Origin: Mesocentrotus franciscanus
Taxonomy: Eukaryota; Echinodermata; Echinoidea; Camarodonta; Strongylocentrotidae
Direction of reading: 5' to 3'
Assembly (NCBI GenBank): GCA_037976565.1
Contig: CP137679.1
Span: 5,051,710-5,115,709, forward strand
Length of the DNA stretch: 64,000 nucleotides
Shown: piece by piece, positions 38,401-51,300 of the stretch
Layout: each line of letters starts with the position of its first letter
Numbering within the stretch: position 1 is the stretch's first letter
Translations under genes and position numbers: made by a program
The notes under the pieces: generated by a model
The model's input: only the letters and a program-made list of their open reading frames with translations
Databases searched by the model: none
What the model was told of the DNA's origin: nothing

Positions 38401-41400
38401 TATCAAATAACTTGAAATAAGAAGATACGTGAAAAGGGCAAAGGGTCTGACAGGATTTTAAAATCCCATGGAAATGCACGATAAAGATAAAATTAAATAT
38501 TTGGGACAAGTGGCAGGAAAAGTGGAATAAAATCATATTTCGATTCCCGGGCACATTTCAAGCACAAATATGTTCAGACCACTGCGACAGTGTCCAAATT
38601 TTGAGAATAGGATATCAAATACAATGCAAGATATAAAATCCCTGTTGAGGGTCTAAAAATTAGAGATGTTAGACGGGTTTTCGTGTATAGGTTTTTTTAA
38701 AAACTAAACCAGACTGATCCTTTTTAGGGTGCTTTTCAAAAAGGTGATTTATGCAGATGATGTACAGTGCTCATCACGACACAGAGCCAAGCTTATGTAA
38801 AAATGTACATTTCAACACGTTCTTCAGCTGCCTAGTCACCTGCAGGTTCTGAAAGAATAAGAAAAGGTCTCCATGTGTGCACCATTAATTTGCATTATTT
38901 TATTAATTTGCATTTCTAATTTGCAAATTCTGATACATATGCAGATCTCTCTCTCTCTCTCTCTCTCGTGTGTCGACAACAGAACTTATCATGGGATAGA
39001 TATGCCAAAGGTTTCAAGATTATTTAACAACTATTTCCAGTTGAATCCAGCTTGTAATCTGTATCAATGTCAAAAGGATTACATTGAGCTACTTAAAGCA
39101 GACAAATTGTAATTTTGCTAATCCAGTGTGTTGCACATGACAATCATTGCGTCATTTGGTGCTTATTGTTTGTGCAAAATTGACGTTGACAAATTAGCGA
39201 ACATGCAGAGATATGAAGAAAGCACCCAAAGCGTTAATAAGAGAGTAATTTTCAAAACTTTGCACATAAATAATGACGCCACAGAATTATAAAACCAGCA
39301 CTTGCTTCGTAAATACATACTGCCTCAATCCTGAAAACAAAATAATTTGGAATACCTGTTTTTTACCGGTGTAAGTTCATACTAATTTGGAATACCTTTT
39401 TTGTTCCAGTGTTGGTTAATAACTTCATACTAATTTGGAATACCTGTGTTGGTTCCGGTGTTAGTTCACACTTATTTGAAATACCTGTGTTTGTTACGGT
39501 GTTAGTTCATTCTACTTTGGAAAACCTGTTTTTGTTCCGGTGTTAATACTTCATACTAAGTTTGAATACCGGTTTTTGTTCCGGTGTTGTTTCATACTAA
39601 TTTGGAATACCTGTGTTTGTTCCAGTGTTAGCTCATACTGATTTGGAATACAGGTGTTTGTTCCGGTGTTAGTTCATACTAATTTGGAATACCCATGTTT
39701 GTTCCAGTGTTATTTCACACATATTTGGAATACGTGTGTTAGTTTCCGTGTTAGTTCACACTTATTTGGAATACCTGTGTTTGTTCCGGTGTTAGTTCGT
39801 ACTAATTTGGAATACTTGTGTTAGTTTCCGTGTTAGTTCACACTTATTTGGAATACCTGTGTTTGTTCTGGTGTTAGTTCTCACTAATTTGGAATACCTG
39901 TGTTGGTTCCGGTGTTAGTTCACACTAAGTTGGAATACCCATGTTTTTTCCAGTGTTAGTTCACACTCATTTGGAATACCTGTGTTTGTTCCGGTGTTAG
40001 TTCACACTCTGTTTCCAAAACGCGAGCACGGCGGAAACATGTCCAACTGCCTGCTGTAAGCACTCTTCGCAACCTTGGTTTATCAGCTAAACAGTTTACT
40101 AGATAAGTCGGATCATTCAGGCACTGTTGATCTGTAGGCCAAATCATAGCACAATAAACGGGTGATATTTACTTTTTTTATAGATTGAAAATAGAAATAT
40201 GAAGAGACAAAAATTAACCAACAACACATGTAGGATGTGTACAATACCCTTTAACGTAATCTAGGCCACACTATCTTTTGAAAATAATCATACATGAATT
40301 TGTTTCACTTTTAATTCTGTGTAAACTTGATTTTCGGGATATAATGATATACGTAACATACTTAATAAAAGTTACAATTTCTCTTTCTAGAAGACAATAA
40401 AATGTTCACATACAAAATTTAATGGTTAAACACTTGAATTGCTAGATAACATTTGCCACCAAATAATTAGGTACCAGTACACAGACGGCTCCAACAGTTC
40501 ACCTTTATTTTAATGTGGACTCCTAAGAAAACGTTGATGCTAAAAATAATGCCACCGACTAATTTTAGAAAATCGGTGCCCAAAGTTCCCACATCTTATG
40601 TTTTAAGGGACCCGCTATTGTTTTCATGCATTTCTGAACAAGTTTTATTGCTGAAAATTAATTTTGGTATGAACAATACAATGGTATTAAGACCCACAGA
40701 AGACAAAAGGACCCCGAAGTTGCTCCAACAGGGTCCAAAAGGATCAGCTACTCTAGACAGTCAAGAGGACTGCTTTAAACTATTTTCTGGGGGTTATAGG
40801 AGCAGTAGACCTCTACTTCAGTATCAAAATACAATGATACATTGTGGGCATGAGGCTTTGATGGCCAAATAGGTCTCATTTATATAAAATCTTATTTTAA
40901 GAGCCCAAATGTATTACAACTGATTGAAGAGCATAAATATAAAAGATGATATATTTTCTTTCCAAAGACATGTATAAGTGTGTTATACTAAAGTTACTTG
41001 TTAATTTAACTATATTACATCATATTGGGGCATCTGAGGGGCCCCTGGGAGCCCTGAAGCTATTCATCACGGCCCAATAGGACAAATGTGAAAAATCATG
41101 TATTTTTTACTGACTGTCACATGATGTGCTGAACCCTTTAGTGATAATGAAAAAGCATTATTTTCCATGGGCACCTACATGTATGTACACCTTCCATCAC
41201 AATGCTTAAGGTGGGGCTCCACACTTACTATTTTGGAAGGCGGTCCGAATTTCGATTTTTAGAGTCTGTATACACAAACCCCATGTAAAAAATATGAAAT
41301 TTTGGGCGTCCATGTGTCCCGGGTGCATGTTAGTGTCGAGCCCTACTTAAGGTCCAATTTCTCAATGAAATCTTAAATATGGGCCTATCGAAGCAGTCAT

Positions 41401-44400
41401 TGTCTTGCTCGTATAATGTAGTGATCATTAAAAACATTGCACGTGTCATAGATCTCTTCATAAAGAAGTATGTATGAACTACAACATTTTGGAAGTCCAA
41501 CTATCCAGGAGAAGTGTTAAATCTTAAAAGCAGAGCTTGACAAATCTCTGGCGGATGTGAAATGTGGGTGAGATCACAGAACAGTCCAACGTGTTGCTTT
41601 ATGTTCAGACAAATAGCTGGACAAATAATCCTAAAAACCTTGATTTAGTAGTTATAGACCTGAAGGTAATGTATTATGTTAATAGGTCTATTGAAATATG
41701 TTTTTTCTATTTTTCCGAAAAGGCCATAGAAAGTATGTAAAACGAGGCAGACACCTATTTTTCCCATTTCAAAGTACAAGTCCACTCCGAAAATAACTTA
41801 GTTTCAATAGAAGCAGGAAAATCAGACAAACCGATTAAAAAAAGTTTGAGCAAGATCGAATAAGTAATAAGAAAGTTATGAATTTTTGAAAAAGTATGTA
41901 AACTATGGAAAAAAGGAAATCACTACACAAAACTGTCAATTTGGTTATCAGTTTGTGACGTCATGTCCTCACTATTTATCAAGTGCTTTATATAGTTTAA
42001 TCTCATTAATTTCCCTTTTTAACCCCCAAAACTTGATTTCCCCATACCTTTGCCCAGGTTATATGATTTGTATCATATTGTGTGCATGACATTTCACAAA
42101 ATCTTTTATGAACCTTGAAGAATTGATACTATTTTCTGAATATTGTATATTCATGATTATTGATTTTTATATAAATAGTTTATCAAAATTCACATTTTTC
42201 ATGATTAAACTGGAAAATAATAATAATTATTATTATTATTATTATTATAATTATTACTTATACCGCGCTTTTCCCAAAGCGCTTACATTGAATGAAAATG
42301 AACATTACATAAATACATATAGGTAATAGGAAAAACATTATAACTACAAACTGCAAAAAAGATATGTTTTTAAGGCCTTTCTGAAGGTAATAACTGATGG
42401 AGACTGTCTAATTAAACTATATTAGTGCATCCACACACAAAAATATTACTATCAATCTAACTTGGATGCTGGTGTGAAGAAATAAGATTCTTAGGGGGAA
42501 AATAGGAAATTTATATTATCAATATAAAGAAAATAATTAGTGGGTAGTGAGGACATGACGTTACAGACTCATGAGTGAGTTGCCAGTTTGTCTAGTGATT
42601 TTCAAAGTTTTTCATGTCATTAAAAATTCATAACTTTATTATTAGTTATCCGATTTTGCTCAAACTTTTTTTGATTGGTTTGTCTGATTATTCTGCTTCT
42701 ATCGAAAGTAAGTTATTTTTAGAATGGACTTGCCCTTTAAAAGAGTTTCCCTTTTCCCCCTTTTTTGTAAATTTGTTCCATTATCTTTCTTGTTCAAATC
42801 TTTAATCAGTTGGTAATTTCACGCCTTTCTTTTAGGTCACTGTAAACTACCATAATTAATCAATTTTAAATGCTAAAGTCAACACCTCTATGGTGAATGA
42901 GTAGGGCCTTTGTTTACAGGCCTCAATTCACAGTCTTTTGTGAGCTGATTGTGAGTTCAATCAAAGCCTACTTCACAGCATAGATGGTATCCTGAAATAA
43001 GACAATTATCATTTTGTCAAATTTCTATCGATACCACAAGCAACTTTTCAGAGGAGGATAGGTTTATAGTTCTGTGTATTTGATTACAATAAGAAGGCAA
43101 TTATAAAGCCCATAACAAATTTCCAGGCAAATCACCTGCACAGGGTCTGGCGGCTGCAAAATATTGCAGAAGAAGTTTGCTCATTTGCCGGGTATAATGA
43201 GGTTCATTTGTAAGATAAAATTCAAAATATCACCAATTCTTGCAAGGTATGTTTTCTCTACAGTTTTGTTAGACAATAGGCCTACAAGAGGCTCATGCAA
43301 TAGAATTTTGAATTTTTGAAAATAGTATTTTTGAGAATGTTAAAATACTGTTGGATTATCATATCTTATTGTTTTTGATGGAAATGGAAGAGGGTCACAG
43401 CTGTTAATTTCAGTTCCTCCTCGTGAAGCAATTGCCTAGATGAACACACATGAAAAAACATAGATCCCATAAACGTCAATTAACTGAATAACTCAAACTG
43501 TTTTATTAGATGTTGTGAGTCAAGAAGCCCACATGTTTCATTTCCAGTATTTTTCAATAGTTTGTCGCATTGGTTTGTTTCTCATTCTTGAATCCTATAT
43601 GTGAACGAGGTGAGCATATACTCACTAATTCAGTGTCCTCATGCATTATGATCGAATAGCTTATGTCCTAATTCATGATATAACTGCAAATTGTTTGTTA
43701 TATACGTTTGAGTGCTATGAGTGTACATGATTGAGAAACAAAGTTCCATTCAACAAAACTTGCTTGCTTCTTTCGCCTTATGGCTTTGTAAGGGTGCATC
43801 GGGGGTATGCCAGGACAGCTTCATAAAACCTGTCGTAGTCACCAAAGATGTGTTTTCAAACTTTTATGTTAGCTTTCAAAATTTCTCTTGGAAAGCTGGG
43901 TATTCGATGATGAATAAATTCAGGGATTCTGGGGCCCTCTGAGGTGCCCCAAAATTATAAAATATTGGTCGAATTAAAAAAAGTCCTTTAGTATAACACA
44001 CTTATAAATGTCTTTATAAAGAAAATATATCATCTAATTATAGTTTTATGCTCTTGAATAACTTATGATAAATTTGGGCTCTTAAAATAAGATTTTAGGT
44101 ACTTGGGACCATTTCGTTATCAAAGCCTCTTACCCACAATGTTTCTTTGTATCTTGATACCTAAATAGAGATTTACTGTGCTCCTATAACCCCCATAAAA
44201 TAACTTACAACACTCTTCTTGACTGTCTAGAGTAGCTGATACTTTAGGTCCTTTTGGAACAAACCTCGGGCCCCTGTGGTTTTATGTGGATCTTAACCAT
44301 TACCATATTACGTTGTGTTGTTCATAGTGGGCTTTTACACCAAACCAACATTTTCAGTCAAACTATTTTTTTCTGAAACGCATAAAAAACAATAGTGGGC

Positions 44401-46361
44401 CCCTAAATATACAATTTGAGCAATCTGGGCACATTTTATCAAAAATCAATGGCATTGTTTCGGCATCAAATTTTACTCAGGAATCCATATGAAAAAAAAA
44501 GATGAACACCATTTCCCTGTTAAAGCTATCTGTGTACCTAACTAATAGGCATGTTGGGGTTAACTCCATTAAACTTCGTCTCTGAATTCGAATACATTTT
44601 TAATTTATTAATTCTTAAAATAAACTAGTATTGGATAATAAACATTACGTACCAGAACTCTATCCGCACTTGCACATGCACTTTCACTACACCCACTTGA
44701 TCAATTTTGCGTGTACAATTATATAATTTAAGATTTATGCCGCTAATTCTCCCAAGGCCGGCATCGATTTCAAGCTTACCTCTCATTATGGCGACCGGTC
44801 TCCTGCGTTTTGTAATTTACCTTTTTTCATTGAAAAATATTTGTGTTTGTATGCATCATATTTAATGTACTTAACATTTTATTATTATGTATAATGAAGA
44901 AATAATTGTTAATTTATATATATGAGTATGTACTATTTTGTAAACGCAGAAAAAAAAAAAAAACTCTGCATGAAATTTATCACGTGATAGACGCTTTTCT
45001 CACTCACTTGTTAGAGCGATCTAAGCTAGACCCATCCACTTGATTGCGTCGGAATTACGGTCCGTTTGGTTTCACACTCATCTCAATTTTTACCCTAATG
45101 AGACCCGTGCTGACATAGCAACAGGAACCGTTCCTGTTCCTGTTGCTATGACAGCACGGGTCATTTGTGGGCAGAATACAGCTGTATGTAGTGCCGGCAT
45201 GATCGCCAAGTCATGGTATTGTTCTTTTTTCCCTCATAAAAATTACTATTTATATTTCTCCTTAGTGTTCTGTTTTCATATTTTCTTCATTCTAGTCTTT
45301 TGTTTTTCCTCCTTCTTTTCTGAAAAAAGAAAAACATTTGGACCACTTTAAGAACTGTATGCATGAGTTGAACAGTTTGGACCAAACTTAATGCCACCTG
45401 TGCGTGTATAGTTCCATATACACATTTCTGTGTGCAAGGCATATGACTTCCAGCATAACAAAGTCCATTTTTATCCACTCAATGATTCTAAAACCCGTTG
45501 CTAAAAAGTATAGGCTGCTTCCTATACATGAACATGTATTACATAATCAATCTTTCCTAATGGCTTCCACACAGTTCATTTTACAATGCACTCACTTGAC
45601 TTAACTTAATTTGATCTTTAAAAGAATATATCCCTTACCCCTGTCAATGGACCTCTTCTTTCTTGTATCATCATCCACGCATCCAATCTCTGTGATCATT
45701 GATACAAAATATAAAACCGGAATATAAATTGCATTATAATCAACAACAACAAAAATTAATAATAATAAGTAGCATACCTGTATCAACAATATTATACCTT
45801 TTGAAGGCGATAAATCATATAATGGCAAACTCAATATCTCACGTTCTTTTAATTTCAAATATCGTAACATTCAATATTTTTTATATTATGCAACCCTAGT
45901 ATCAGAATATTTTGTCATTTCTTTCTTTATTCATGAAGTCTATTACTATTTGTTTAGTTTGGTTTCTAATAGTTCCTATAAAACATAAAGTACGTATGTA
46001 CATCCTGTTTTTGTTGTATCAGGGCTCTGCTGTATAAAAAAACATGCCGAGATGCAAAGAAAGTAAGCAAAGTGTTAGAAATAAAAACGGACAGAGAAAT
46101 AGTTATGCAATTAAGAAGATATCAGCACAATTATCAGGCAGAACCTCACTTGTCCCCTTACCTTCACGAATAGCAACATCCAGACCTGCGTTGGTAAGTA
46201 CAGTCATTCCACAATCCTTAAAGTGATGACAAAAATAATGAATTAAAAACAAATCACTATATCTCTATTTCTTTATTTTTTTTTATTTGACATTCGACAA
46301 ACATAAACATTCAAATAAATAAATGTCAAATAGTGTTCACATCTCCCTCTCCCTCTCTCCC

Positions 46362-46396
<35 letters not shown>

Positions 46397-48294
46397 TCTT
46401 TCTCTCTCTCTCTTTTCTCTCTATCTCCATATTCTCTCACAATAATTGTACATGTATCTCTACAGTGTGAGTCCAAAAAAAGTTTACACCTAGAAAATTG
46501 CTTATTATTTTATAAATTATCTATGAACAGTAAATTATTATACATCCTATGAAAGAGTGTTTTATCCCGAATCATTTGGTATCATTTTTGTGTGGTATGT
46601 GTTCACGCTTGGATGAACAGGAGGCATTGTTAGCGAGAGTTCAAAAATCGACTTGCGCCAAAGTTGCTTATGTGATAGGCCTACTTAAGCCGAGCGTGGT
46701 CAATCTCAACACTGTAAAACCATCAATTTTCACATGCATGAAACTTTTGCGAATTTCGGGAGGAGTCCAGATCCGCGAAATAGAAATGGGACAAACATTG
46801 TTTAGTTATAATCACCTAGTAGTAGTTCAGGTGCATGTTTAGTATATCACTAGCGCACAGTCACTGATGACTGCAAATGAATATCCAACTTTAATGAAAC
46901 TGTCTTTCAATAAACAAAATCTAAATCCGAAGGTAAATGCAATACCAGGTACATACCTCATCAATTTTTTTACTGGATTTTGCTCGATCCTAGCCTACAC
47001 CAATCAGTTTTTTCTTATTTTGTCTGCATCTTTTTAAAATCAACTAAATACGAGGGTTAGACTTCAACTTTAAGACCTGAGTTTTGTGTCACTTACTTGG
47101 TACCTTAAAGTTGATATAAAATCAAATAAAAATAGTTTATTTTATAATTAAATGAGTTATTAAAGCAATTTATGCAGCTAACATGCCATGAAAGTGTGCA
47201 GTTTTGTGTTTTATGAAAATCAAATTTCACTAAATTGACTCTATCCTGACCTACGAAATCGCCTAAGGGAAAGTGGCTTTGTGAGTGACGTCAGAGCCGG
47301 GATATGCTTCACGCAGCTATAGAGACTAACTGCGATCTACACACAAATGTTCATAGAGTCGATGTCAGTTCCACTCTCTCAAAACGATTGAAATATTGCC
47401 TGAATGGTCAATATCTGGCATACAGTTGTCCTCTCCCGTCCTGAAACATATCCTAATGTCAATATTCATGTCATTATTGGCATTGAAAAAGTGACAATAT
47501 CCGTAAAATAACTGTTTACAACTCAACTTTTTCACCGGCTTTAGCTTGCCAGCTGAGCTGTATGTACACGGAGATAGCATGAAAAATCAACCTAGCTGTG
47601 TTTCAAAACAAAATTACCTTTAGTAGAATCATGTTCCGAGGTGGAATTTCCTTTGACATAACAATGAATAATGTTTCTTCTCCATTGTCATTTGTCGATA
47701 ACTATAATTACATAGAATAGTGTATTTCTCGCCGTTTTGTTTTGGTTTGGTTTCGTAAGGGTTTCGTCTATCGCGACTGAAATGCAAGCGTACAGTACTG
47801 TATGTGTGCGGTGTGAGCAGTGCAGTCACGTTTACGTGTGTTTTGATGTGCGCGCAGGTAATGTAAATCCGCCAGCGGTACTAAATTCAATCAGCGATCA
47901 GCCGTGTAGGTAATGCGGCTGCCAAGAGCCGCACTACTCGCAGATGAATCGTAACAACAGCAGAATCGCCTCGATTTTTTCCAGCTAATCTAGCCATGAT
48001 ACGATCGACTAAATGAAATATTCTTCGATTTGTTTGAATTTTATTTTATTCATAATAATGATTAAATCAATACTAACTGTGTTTTTTCCATAGTGGAAGA
48101 GGTGAAGTCTTCGACTGATATGTCAAAGTGAAACTACATGGTGGTAAAAATCGCCGGCACCCAAATCCCATTATATATGCAGGCTCGCTGTACAACAAAG
48201 CCGGGGACACAGCCATAGTTTCACCTTCTTTTCCCCCATTTTTCAACGTTTTTATTTCACAAATAATACATTTCTTAGAATATAAAGATGGAAA

Positions 48295-48337
<43 letters not shown>

Positions 48338-51300
48338 CGAATTTATTTCATTTCATAACACACAATAAAGAACATAGTTGACAAAGTACAAAATTATGAA
48401 ATGAAACAGGAACCTACTGGAAAGCATAGCTTGTTTTTGTAGGTTCCCAAAAATAAATATAATATGAACATTATTTTCATAAATCATTTTAAAGTGTCTA
48501 AATAATCACAGTAAAATAGATATAATACAATAACATATTTTCATAAACCCTTTTTTAGTTTCCACGCAATCGAAATATACAAAAGAAAAAAATTACAAAA
48601 CGGGACACAAAAGACAGGAAACTGACATAATACGATGAGACAGGACATGACGAAACAATTAATAACAGGACAAAATAAACGAGACATGACAAAACAAAAC
48701 AAGACAAAACAAGACAAAACAAAGCTGCACACTACATAAAATTAGAAGACGATATTAATGAGAAGTAACTTACAAACGATGTTGTATTATAATTTATTCT
48801 ATAGTAAGGGTAAAATAACACATAAGTTGAAGCTGTGTTTTCAGCCTTATAATGTTATACATGCGTTCTACTAGATATCCGGAAGTGGCACACTAGCTAC
48901 GCCTCCCTTTTCCTACGTCACAGCTAAAGGCCGTTTCGGATGACAATAGGGCAAATTTGTCCAAGAGAATAGGGTGATTGTTTTCACCCTAATTTCGCTT
49001 TTTCGGAAGTGTTATATTGTTTGAATGTCATCCAAGCTCATTGTATGGCTTATAAGCTTTGTGTAGATATGAATATCTTCATATTTAGGGCTCTTCTATG
49101 AATATCACCTTTAATCATTTCATATTAGAATGTCCTTCCCGTGGAAAAGAGAATAAGGGAAATGGACAATCTGAACACGGATGCATGATGCCTCCTTCTG
49201 ACACCACTTCTTTCTTTCGCACAATATATCTTACCTTGAAAATTTGAGCAGTGTTTTGTCCCCCTCCTGGTCCACATCCTGAGTCATAGCTTCTTATCCG
49301 ATCATACATCTGTCAAAATAAGATTTATTTTCATTCAAACTGTACAAACATTTGGCATGTAAAGCTGAAAACATTATTGTGAATACATGGCACCTGTACT
49401 TTAAGCATCCCATACTGTACATAGTAGCACTGGCATACATACAACAGAGCTCTAACAGTTTTGTAATACATGTATTCCAAAGATCAACTGTTTGCCATAC
49501 TTGACTTTACATGCATTTAAAACGAGCAAATCATTTGATCAGAGCCAGAAAGGTATTAGCTCTGTTTTAAAGTTTAGAAGTTAATACCCCTTTAGCTCCA
49601 AACAGATAAACATGTAGATCATTTGTGATAATAAATCCTGAAGATGTGGCGGTCCATTGGTGTGTATGGCGCGACTTCAGTTTCGAGAACACACATTGCT
49701 CACCCGTATGTTTCATCAATCACAATCCATAAGGGGTCATTCCTAATTACTACATCGGTAATAAAAACAGGCAGGACAATGTCTGCCACTAAGGCCAGGA
49801 ATAATTGTTCTTAATTGTCACTCATGGCAATTATATGAAAGCTCAAAATTAAAAAGAATTAAAGCAAAGGCTCAAAGAGAGCAAGGGATTACAGTTGCAG
49901 GTCTTCGTTACAAGAGTCCTTAGATTCTGAAAATGAAATGAATCTTGAAAAAAGGTTTAATCAGCAGTTATCATTTTTGTTGTCATGTTTTTCTTGTAGT
50001 CTTTATTTCAGAAGGTAATTTCAGGAGTACACACATGTTTATAGGTCTCCAGAATGGCAGATTTTACCTTATCAGATTTTGGAACAGCTGGACCCCACTA
50101 GGGGCTTCTGCAGCGCCCCCTCCCCCTGGTGCACTGGTTGTTATCCCCTATAAATCACAAGTTACCTCCTACTAAAAATATTTTGATTTTTGTTTTCCTT
50201 ACAGGGATTTGCAACTCAAAATCTATGGCTGACATTAATAAAACTTATTGGATAAATGCACTTTATGTGTGTAAAAAGATGACAAATAAGTAGCTTATTT
50301 CAAACTCTTTTCCACTGGCAAGTTTGGGCCTGGTTTGTACTGCACCGGTCTCTGATATGTATGTCTTCATACATTCAAGCGATAATTCAGTTTGGGAAAT
50401 GATATTAATCTAGACTGACCTTTCGTTTGCCCATGCGGTCTTTGTCTCTTAGCAGGTAGACAGCTTTATCAACAGCTAGAAGGCTAACATGGGAGTTGTT
50501 AGGTGCAGTAACTTCCACCTCTATCATCCCATTCGGTTCGTAAATGTCACGTGCAGGTGCAATATTCTCTGGAAGAATCCCCAGCGAAAGCTGTAAATGT
50601 TCATTCAAAGGAAAACCAAGATGGCTTGATTTGACTTTCGTAATAATTTTTACAACCACTTATTTGGTGTTTTGGTCTAGTGGAAAAGTCAACAGACTGT
50701 GAACCAAAGGGTACGGGGTTCGAATCCCTGCCACAGTACTAATGTCCTTTGGCAAGAAATTGATATATATTTGCCACACTCGACCCAGTTGAGGTAAATG
50801 GGTACCTGGTACCTCCGTGAAATGCTAGAGAATCATAATGGCAGCCATCATGCCAAAGCCGATGTAAACATTGTGGAGCATCAACAGTGTCAAGTTTTAC
50901 AGACATGAGTGAAATAAGAACCCACTATTATCATTATTATTATGATCATCATCATTATCATTATTTGTGTACCTGTTTAACAGATCTGTTGATAAGGTTC
51001 TGGCAATGGAAACAAAATCATTTTATATTTTAGCTAAAATTACAATGATCTCCCAACATGTACATGCACGTGTATATATATTACATATCTGTTCCTTATA
51101 TTCCGTACATGAAGCTACTGTACATACATGTACATCATTATGTCAACAGGTACAATCGTTTTGTATTTCTACAACTACAGTTTACACTCTTGGCTCTAGA
51201 ATTATCCATCACAGTTAAACTTGAAATTTGTCATGACTTATTTAAACAAGGATATGGAATTTTTTCACTTTGTTTTGGTTTGTTTTGTTTCGTTTCGTTT

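Larger units (their letters stand above)
46217..49234. other. Intron between exons 8 and 9
   Basis: Contains a (CT)n microsatellite at 46340-46437 and the LINE tail at 48295-48480. 48600-48725 is rich in GACA/AAACA words. 47870-48000 and 48870-48960 are higher-GC patches of unknown origin. No gene recognised. Confidence 0.5.

Noticed and set aside
39345..40008. CRISPR-like regular repeats
   Set aside because: Units are contiguous without unique spacers, and this is a eukaryotic gene intron.
40513..40872. 119-codon plus-strand open frame
   Set aside because: It lies in the left arm of the 40460-44545 inverted structure; the other arm has stops and no domain is recognisable.
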